DNA of 15,000 nt, taken from the NCBI RefSeq assembly GCF_029848115.1, contig NZ_JARVXG010000046.1, forward strand, positions 1 through 15,000, in the 5' to 3' direction. Below the pieces are notes generated by a model. That model was not told where the DNA came from, did not search any database, and worked only from the letters and a program-made list of their open reading frames with translations. Shown here piece by piece: positions 1-15,000 of this stretch. The stretch comes from Methanobacterium formicicum. GTDB lineage: Archaea > Methanobacteriota > Methanobacteria > Methanobacteriales > Methanobacteriaceae. The stretch's first letter is position 1. Each line of letters begins with the position of its first letter. The position numbers were made by a program, and so were the translations under genes.

Positions 1-21
1 AAAAAAAAAAAAAAAAAAAAA
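1..21 (-). terminator. Oligo-T tract after yhgE-like gene (A21 on the plus strand)
   Basis: The first 21 bases are an uninterrupted A run. Read on the minus strand it is T21, beginning 9 bases past the stop codon of the YhgE/Pip-like gene, where an archaeal oligo-T terminator is expected. It touches the window edge, so its real length is unknown, and a run this long could also be a contig-end artefact. Confidence 0.5.
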
Positions 22-30
22 TAAGTAGTT

Positions 31-1935
<1,905 letters not shown>

Positions 1936-1944
1936 TAAAACCAT

Positions 1945-2334
1945 CCGAAAAATTAACTAAAATGTGACCAACAACTATAATAGAAGATAAAAATGTTATT
2001 CCTCTTTCTATAAATACCTTTTGTAGATTATTAATCATGTAAGATATGTTTTTGGCGTTTTATCCCCTGATATTACCACCCTATTTGAAAATATGATTTT
2101 AATTATATCTAAACTAAAAATTGAGAAGTAGGAAGACATATTCATTAGATTTACCCGAACCATGAAAACTTTCTACCAGTCTACCGTAGAACCAATAAAG
2201 AAAAACCAATTTATAGTAAGGTGAGATAATTATTAAAAAGATTAAATTTTAGTTAATATTATCCCCCAAAGAGGGTTAGCAAATAACATTCCATTACCAA
2301 TTCCAAGTAATATAATAAGATATGGTGAACTTTT
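1945..2334. other. Intergenic region between divergent genes (yhgE-like and radical SAM)
   Basis: This 390-base AT-rich gap has no credible reading frame. It holds the minus-strand TATA box at 2009-2016 and a possible plus-strand TATA (ATTTATAG, 2209-2216) for the radical SAM gene, which would give a leader of roughly 100 bases. An inverted pair TTCTAC/GTAGAA (2171-2176 and 2186-2191), with CTACC repeated inside, is a weak operator candidate. The plus-strand start codon is preceded by a clear GGTGA ribosome-binding site at 2324-2328. Confidence 0.5.
2009..2016 (-). promoter_or_regulatory. TATA box for the YhgE/Pip-like gene
   Basis: Read on the minus strand the element is TATTTATA preceded by AAAAGG, a plausible BRE plus TATA pair. 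A start site about 25 bases downstream would lie near 1985 and leave a 40-50 base leader before the start codon. This is inferred from motif and spacing only. Confidence 0.45.
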
Positions 2335-3480
<1,146 letters not shown>

Positions 3481-3484
3481 TTGA

Positions 3485-3493
3485 TTTTTTTTT
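3485..3493 (+). terminator. Oligo-T terminator after the radical SAM gene
   Basis: A run of nine T begins five bases after the stop codon. Archaeal RNA polymerase terminates at such tracts, so the radical SAM gene is probably its own transcript despite same-strand neighbours. Confidence 0.55.
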
Positions 3494-3610
3494 ATATCTT
3501 AATCCTAATTTTCCCAGTCAAAAAAATTAAATAGAAAGTATTCACAAAAAACTATACTTCCCTTAACAAGAATAAAAATAGAAAAGAAAATTAAAGAGAG
3601 ATGACCTGAT

Positions 3611-3886
<276 letters not shown>

Positions 3887-3933
3887 CTGGAAAAGATAAC
3901 CTATAATCCAATTAAATACTATTTAAAAAAAAG

Positions 3934-3940
3934 TATAAAG
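3934..3940 (+). promoter_or_regulatory. TATA box for the four-Cys peptide gene
   Basis: TATAAAG preceded by an A-rich BRE-like stretch lies so that transcription would begin around 3960-3963, just before the ribosome-binding site of the peptide gene. It suggests that the peptide has its own promoter. Confidence 0.45.
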
Positions 3941-3977
3941 CCTTTAAAAAGCATTAAACGCCAATGGAGATAATTAC

Positions 3978-4149
<172 letters not shown>

Positions 4150-4184
4150 TGAAATAGGGACTCCCCATCCCACTCTATTTGGAA

Positions 4185-4203
4185 TATTTTATTTTTTAAA
4201 ATA
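4185..4203 (+). terminator. AT hairpin/oligo-T terminator after the four-Cys peptide
   Basis: The arms TATTTTA (4185-4191) and TAAAATA (4197-4203) flank a five-T loop, forming a weak hairpin within a T6 run 36 bases past the stop. It is a plausible terminator, though stretches like this are common in AT-rich sequence. Confidence 0.35.
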
Positions 4204-4344
4204 CTAATTTTAAATTGATGGAATACCCTCAGATACTAGTCACCTGATTTTCTGGTAATTCAAACCCCAATGTAACTCCTTTTTCCATGATTATTAAACG
4301 TAAAAACTTCATATTATACACTAATAATCGGAAGAGGTTAAAAC

Positions 4345-4659
4345 ATGAAGGTCAAATTCAACCTAGAGAACCTCGCAGAATGCCTGTGTGACTCCTGTCC
4401 GGTACAGGAAAAATCAAAAACAGTTAGGGACAAAATGAAGATGATACAGGAGATCACTCAGGAAGATGTGGACTCCCGGATTATGATTGAAGAAGAAAGG
4501 ATTCCCGCATTGTACTGTGCTAAGGGAAAAGATTATCTGGAAGAATCAGGATCCAGGAATTATTGCCAGTGCGATAAATGTTTGGTGTGGAAAGAAAATA
4601 ATTTATTCAGTGGTGAACCACCGGGTTACTTCTGCAGGGATGGAAAAGCCCGGGAATAA
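4345..4659 (+). CDS. DUF2769-type cysteine-rich protein
   Basis: This 104-residue soluble protein has eight cysteines in two matching clusters: C13-L-C15-D-S-C18-P with a following LYC58AKG, and C74-Q-C76-D-K-C79 followed by GYFC97RDG. The repeated pattern CxCxxC...YCxxG is that of DUF2769, a domain common in methanogens and of unknown function. The cysteines probably bind a metal or Fe-S cluster; this is an inference. Ribosome-binding site GAGGT (4334-4338) lies 6 bases before the ATG. The gene stands alone, with a T9 terminator behind it. A related module forms the N-terminus of the glutamate-synthase-like protein at 9023-10528, so the two may share a ligand or partner. Confidence 0.75.
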   Translation: MKVKFNLENLAECLCDSCPVQEKSKTVRDKMKMIQEITQEDVDSRIMIEEERIPALYCAKGKDYLEESGSRNYCQCDKCLVWKENNLFSGEPPGYFCRDGKARE

Positions 4660-4669
4660 CCCTTAAACC

Positions 4670-4678
4670 TTTTTTTTT
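4670..4678 (+). terminator. Oligo-T terminator after the DUF2769 gene
   Basis: A run of nine T lies 11 bases past the stop codon, a typical archaeal termination tract. Confidence 0.55.
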
Positions 4679-4934
4679 AAATGTTAGTAAGTGTTTTTGA
4701 TATTTAAGTGTCCTGAAAAATACACCCTGAAACTACCCTCAGGATGGACCATAAATGTAGGAAGTTAATTGCATATTTTTAAGTTCCCCATAGGATAATC
4801 CTCCCCTATTATATTATTTTATTAACCTCAACAATGCCTCTCCCAGCATACAGAATACAAAAACTGATTTTAATGATGAATTGGAGTGATGTGGTGCGAT
4901 ATGGGGAGAATTTGTCCTGGAAACCCTGCAAAAA

Positions 4935-4942
4935 TATAAATA
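4935..4942 (+). promoter_or_regulatory. TATA box for the second anchored Thr/Ser-rich protein
   Basis: TATAAATA preceded by A-rich bases predicts a start site near 4964. That places the GTG at 4968 almost at the 5' end of the transcript and favours the ATG at 4977 as the true start. Confidence 0.55.
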
Positions 4943-4976
4943 TAAAGATAACCAGATAATCAAAAGAGTGGTTTCC

Positions 4977-5294
4977 ATGATCAGGAAAGATTTGATAATT
5001 ATACCTATTCTACTGGTAGGAGTAGTGGCTGGATCCATAGTGGGCATGGGTTACAGTCCTGCTGAGTCACCAGATGATGATAATCTTTCAAACAGTAATA
5101 TATCCACCAATTCAACCAACGCCAACAACACCACCATCAAAACCAATCAGAGTACTAAACAATCAACATCTCAAAGCACCAGCACTCGCAAAACAAGCAC
5201 ATCAACTCGTTACTACAACACCCAGCGTACCAACACCCAGACACAGCAACAGACCAGTACCAATACCCAAAGCGGCAACACGACGACCAATTAA
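4977..5294 (+). CDS. Small membrane-anchored Thr/Ser/Asn/Gln-rich protein
   Basis: I do not recognise a family. The 105-residue product begins MIRKD, has one hydrophobic segment at about residues 6-25, then a short acidic linker (SPDDDN) and a long low-complexity tail of Thr, Ser, Asn and Gln with scattered Lys, Arg and Tyr, ending TTTN. There are no cysteines. I count seven N-X-S/T sequons, so an externally exposed, glycosylated tail is plausible. The design mirrors the protein at 3611-3886, down to the TTN end, though the tails do not align convincingly and may simply share composition. The ATG at 4977 is preferred over GTG 4968 because of the TATA spacing. No operon partner is evident. Confidence 0.6.
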   Translation: MIRKDLIIIPILLVGVVAGSIVGMGYSPAESPDDDNLSNSNISTNSTNANNTTIKTNQSTKQSTSQSTSTRKTSTSTRYYNTQRTNTQTQQQTSTNTQSGNTTTN

Positions 5295-5485
5295 CAGTTG
5301 GTAACATTTAAGGGAGATTATTCCAAGGTAAACAGTTCCCTCATTTAATTAGAGATTGAATTTAATTAGAGATCAAAAAGTGAATTCTATTTTAATAGAT
5401 TAATATCTTTTTAATAGAGTAATAGATACTATATTTGGACCTAATAGATAAGTATCTCTTTATTACCGATAATTAATTTATATCT

Positions 5486-5606
5486 CTTATTTAAAATGTT
5501 TATAATCTAATATACCTTATTCAAAATGTTTATAATTTAATATTCCTTATTTAGAATGTTTCCTAACCCAATATCCCTAATTTAAAATGTTTATAATCCA
5601 ATTATC
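5486..5606. repeat. Four tandem copies of a 30-bp AT-rich unit
   Basis: Copies begin at 5486, 5516, 5546 and 5577 and share the core TTAAAATGTTTATAAT with a few changes; the third copy is the most diverged. They are head to tail with no spacers, so they are not a CRISPR array. Possible roles are protein binding, DNA bending or simple slippage expansion; the sequence does not decide. Confidence 0.8.
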
Positions 5607-5756
5607 AGGATTTGGTAATTGATAACTTTCACAAGGTCATCTTTAGAGGATACTACCATCCCATAGATTTAAAAAAGAAGTAAAAATAATATGTAAGAAA
5701 GAATGTTGTTTGATTAGTTATATTTTTTTGAGAATTTTTAAAAAAAATAATGCAAA

Positions 5757-5820
5757 TTAATCTGGAAAAAGTTAATTCAACTTAATCTGCAAAAAAGTTA
5801 AGTCAACTAACTTAATCTGG
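5757..5820. repeat. Three direct repeats upstream of ferredoxin, possible operator
   Basis: TTAATCTG(G/C)AAAAA occurs at 5757, 5782 and 5812; the first two copies continue into GTTAATTCAAC and GTTAAGTCAAC. The second copy contains an inverted pair AAGTTA/TAACTT around AGTCAAC. The third copy ends only 19-25 bases before the ferredoxin ATG, so a bound regulator would interfere with transcription or initiation. The regulatory role is an inference from position. Confidence 0.6.
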
Positions 5821-5830
5821 AAAAATAGAG

Positions 5831-7194
<1,364 letters not shown>

Positions 7195-7213
7195 GACTGA
7201 AGATCAGATAATA

Positions 7214-7250
7214 TTTTTTATTTTTTAGTCAACTACCCCTTCCTTTTTTT
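7214..7250 (+). terminator. Oligo-T tracts after geranylgeranyl reductase
   Basis: T6 (7214-7219), T6 (7221-7226) and T7 (7244-7250) follow the stop codon of the reductase within about 55 bases. Multiple T runs of this kind are typical archaeal terminators between convergent genes. Confidence 0.5.
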
Positions 7251-7309
7251 ATTCCACTATTTCTAACTTTTTTAGGATTTTTTAATGTATAACGGTGCTG
7301 ATAAACAGG

Positions 7310-7341
7310 GGCATTCCTTAAAAAATAAATAGAGGCATTCC

Positions 7342-7352
<11 letters not shown>
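7310..7352. repeat. Exact 19-bp direct repeat at the 3' end of the UbiA gene
   Basis: GGCATTCCTTAAAAAATAA occurs at 7310-7328 and again at 7334-7352, a 24-base period. The second copy covers the last codons and the stop of the UbiA-family gene. On the minus strand each copy carries T6, so the duplication provides two successive terminator tracts for that gene. Confidence 0.8.
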
Positions 7353-8139
<787 letters not shown>

Positions 8140-8188
8140 TTAAAACTCCAGTGATACTTGAATTAACGGCCAAAGACAGAAGATGAGA

Positions 8189-8935
<747 letters not shown>

Positions 8936-8950
8936 GGGTCAACCTCACGG

Positions 8951-8994
8951 AATATATAAAATTATATTGAGAAGGCAGGATATAATAATATAAT
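8951..8994. promoter_or_regulatory. Divergent promoter between the NTPase/UbiA operon and the glutamate-synthase-like gene
   Basis: Only 87 bases separate the two start codons. A TATAATAATATAAT stretch (8981-8994) is nearly symmetric and is correctly spaced to serve both strands: start sites near 9010 for the plus gene and near 8962 for the minus gene. TATATAAA (8953-8960) is a further AT-rich element but lies too close to the minus-strand start. Assignment is by motif and spacing. Confidence 0.45.
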
Positions 8995-9022
8995 GATTAA
9001 CTTAAAAAAGAGGTAAAAATCC

Positions 9023-10528
<1,506 letters not shown>

Positions 10529-10632
10529 ACATAAACCAGACCATTAGCCTATGAATAGTAATTAATAATTGGGTAGATCTAAGATTATCTGTAGATTTAT
10601 GAGTAATATTTTTAGATTCAGGAGTAAAATAA

Positions 10633-11547
<915 letters not shown>

Positions 11548-11710
11548 CCCCCCCCCCCAGGCCGGGTAATTATAAATAAGTTTAAATAGCACAAACACGG
11601 AAATAAAAGAATATCTTTTTAAATGCATATGAAGGATTTTTAAAGTAATTATGCGTTTTATCCGCACTGAAAAGTGTAAAACATGAAAAAAACGATTCTG
11701 AGGTATGATT

Positions 11711-12353
<643 letters not shown>

Positions 12354-12530
12354 GATTTTCTGCATTCTATTTTACTAAAATCAATTTTTAACACCTTAAA
12401 TTTTTAAAATAAATCTATTTTCCACTTTTTCAGATCACCCCTAACTACATCACACTTTTCCCAAAGGTAATAACAAAATGCTTTTTCAAAAAATTTATAT
12501 GCTGAGTTTGGGATACTAATAGCTGGAGCA

Positions 12531-12580
12531 ATGGTAAATTTGGTAATTAATTACCTCATTTTTTTTACCTCATTTACCAT
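12531..12580. repeat. Nested inverted repeat with GGTAA/TTACC half-sites
   Basis: ATGGTAAAT (12531-12539) and ATTTACCAT (12572-12580) are perfect 9-base arms. Between them lies the perfect 14-base palindrome GGTAATTAATTACC (12542-12555), then another TTACCTCAT-like copy. Two GGTAA and three TTACC sites in 50 bases suggest either a multi-site operator or a folded RNA. It lies about 225 bases before lemA. Confidence 0.65.
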
Positions 12581-12746
12581 TTTCTTCCTTTTATTCTAAT
12601 TTTAGAACTATTTTAACAAGTTTTGTCTGATTTCACATTATATGACTATCTAAACTGTTTTTTAACCACCGGAAATAAATCTTGAAAAAGCATAGTGAAA
12701 ATTATTGCGGTAGATCACTAAACCTGTTTTTTTTGATTTGAAAACA

Positions 12747-12754
12747 TTTAAATA
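12747..12754 (+). promoter_or_regulatory. TATA box for lemA
   Basis: TTTAAATA predicts a start site near 12776 and a leader of about 30 bases carrying the GGTG ribosome-binding site, which supports ATG 12806 over the GTG at 12776 as the lemA start. Confidence 0.5.
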
Positions 12755-12805
12755 ACCCACAAACTAACTGGATTATTGTGTAATAACAGGGTTAATGGTG
12801 TTATA

Positions 12806-13366
12806 ATGTGGAATTTAATTGGTTTTGGACTGGTAGTCCTTATAATTGTGATATTCTTTACCATAATCATTGCCGTCTATAATAGTTTAATCAAACTACA
12901 AAACGGAGTGGAAGGGGCCTGGTCACAGATAAATGTCCAGCTAGAGCGGAGATCAGATCTAATTGATAACCTGGTGGAAACGGTTAAAGGTTACTCCATA
13001 CACGAAAAAACCACCTTTCAAGAGGTTAGTCAGGCACGCTCCCAGTTGAACAATGCTGAGACTGTTAAAGAAAATGAAGAGGCAGATAATGTCTTAACCG
13101 GTACTTTGAAAAGTCTGTTTGCAGTTGCGGAAAACTATCCTGAACTGAAGGCCGATGAAAATTTCCTGGAATTACAGGATCAGCTATCCCAAACCGAGGA
13201 TAAAATTGCCGATTACCGGGAATTATACAATGAAATTGTTTTAACCTATAATAACAAGCGTGAAGTATTCCCCAACAGCATAATAGCCAATTTCTTCAGT
13301 TTTCCTGAAGCAGAATACTTTGAACACGATGTAAATGCGGAAGAAGTGCCTGAGGTTGATTTTTAA
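12806..13366 (+). CDS. lemA: LemA family protein
   Basis: This 186-residue protein is anchored by one N-terminal membrane helix (about residues 4-24) followed by a mostly helical domain. The family hallmarks are clear: [18 protein letters not shown] (25-42), the [19 protein letters not shown] stretch (45-63) with IDN where many members have [14 protein letters not shown] (106-116), [13 protein letters not shown] (123-135), and the end segment [19 protein letters not shown] (155-173). Length is typical. LemA function is unsettled; bacterial homologues sit by HtpX or TPM-domain genes, but none is visible here, where the gene stands alone and converges on a helicase. The start follows GGTG by five bases; starting at GTG 12776 would add ten poorly fitting residues before the helix. 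Confidence 0.9.
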   Translation: MWNLIGFGLVVLIIVIFFTIIIAVYNSLIKLQNGVEGAWSQINVQLERRSDLIDNLVETVKGYSIHEKTTFQEVSQARSQLNNAETVKENEEADNVLTGTLKSLFAVAENYPELKADENFLELQDQLSQTEDKIADYRELYNEIVLTYNNKREVFPNSIIANFFSFPEAEYFEHDVNAEEVPEVDF

Positions 13367-13391
13367 CCCCTCTCTTCCACCTTGTTGTTGT

Positions 13392-13427
13392 GGCACCATC
13401 AGGATTAAAGGCACCATCGGATTTAAA
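13392..13427. repeat. Tandem 18-bp repeat between convergent genes
   Basis: GGCACCATCAGGATTAAA (13392-13409) is followed directly by GGCACCATCGGATTTAAA (13410-13427), differing by a compensating one-base gap on each side. It fills much of the 72-base space between the lemA and helicase stop codons. Its role is unknown. Confidence 0.75.
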
Positions 13428-13438
13428 TAAGAGAAATT

Positions 13439-15000
<1,562 letters not shown>

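Larger units (their letters stand above)
4660..4976. other. Intergenic region between the DUF2769 gene and the second anchored protein
   Basis: The 317 bases hold the T9 terminator at the left end and the TATA box of the next gene at the right end. I see no credible gene on either strand and no notable repeat in between; the minus-strand frame at 4814-5047 overlaps the promoter and the downstream gene and is not convincing. Confidence 0.5.

Noticed and set aside
4716..4745. Hairpin CCTGA/TCAGG
   Set aside because: The five-base arms are too short to stand out from chance in this AT-rich gap.
5074..5304. 76-codon plus-strand frame rich in Pro, Thr and Gln
   Set aside because: It is an alternative frame of the Thr/Ser-rich gene at 4977-5294; it lacks the membrane segment and a ribosome-binding site.
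5486..5606. CRISPR array
   Set aside because: The 30-base units are contiguous with no unique spacers between them, and no cas gene is in the window.

Overview
The window looks like chromosome of a methanogenic euryarchaeon, most likely a Methanobacterium or close relative in the Methanobacteriales. The reasons are the gene content (an archaeal geranylgeranyl reductase with its own small ferredoxin, a UbiA prenyltransferase, an ArcS-type DUF5591/PUA protein, a DUF59/MIP18 protein, a Ski2-like helicase, DUF2769 cysteine-rich proteins and a methanogen-type radical SAM/SPASM enzyme with a small Cys peptide), GGTG/GAGGT ribosome-binding sites, AT-rich TATA-box promoters, oligo-T terminators, and a tRNA gene without encoded CCA. 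The genus is inferred from gene content only.

Layout. A YhgE/Pip-type membrane protein lies on the minus strand (31-1935). After a 0.4 kb promoter gap comes a plus-strand run of short units: a radical SAM/SPASM enzyme (2335-3480), a membrane-anchored Thr/Asn/Gln-rich protein (3611-3886), a 56-residue four-cysteine peptide (3979-4149), a DUF2769 protein (4345-4659) and a second membrane-anchored Thr/Ser/Asn/Gln-rich protein (4977-5294). Promoter-like and terminator-like signals around several of these suggest separate transcripts rather than one operon. A 550-bp AT-rich gap (5295-5844) holds two families of short repeats. It ends at a two-gene lipid operon, a 55-residue 2[4Fe-4S] ferredoxin (5845-6012) whose stop abuts the start of geranylgeranyl reductase (6013-7194). 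Convergent to it are a UbiA-family prenyltransferase (7342-8139) and, upstream in the same operon, a P-loop NTPase (8189-8935). A compact divergent promoter separates the NTPase from a glutamate-synthase-like FMN/[3Fe-4S] protein carrying an N-terminal DUF2769-like module (9023-10528). Then follow a short ArcS-like DUF5591+PUA protein (10633-11547), a MIP18-type Fe-S assembly protein (11711-12001), a structured intergenic stretch, tRNA-Ile(GAU) (12273-12345), LemA (12806-13366) and, convergent, the C-terminal part of a Ski2-like helicase (13439 to the window edge).

How the genes may work together. Ferredoxin plus geranylgeranyl reductase is a coherent unit for saturating archaeal ether lipids, with a polyprenyl transferase next door. 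The radical SAM enzyme and the four-Cys peptide form a candidate enzyme/substrate pair for a peptide modification whose chemistry is not evident from sequence. That pair, the two mucin-like anchored proteins beside it, and the two DUF2769 modules (one free, one fused to a glutamate-synthase-like domain) are the least explained content here. Several start codons were moved downstream of the longest reading frame because a ribosome-binding site or promoter decides the start.
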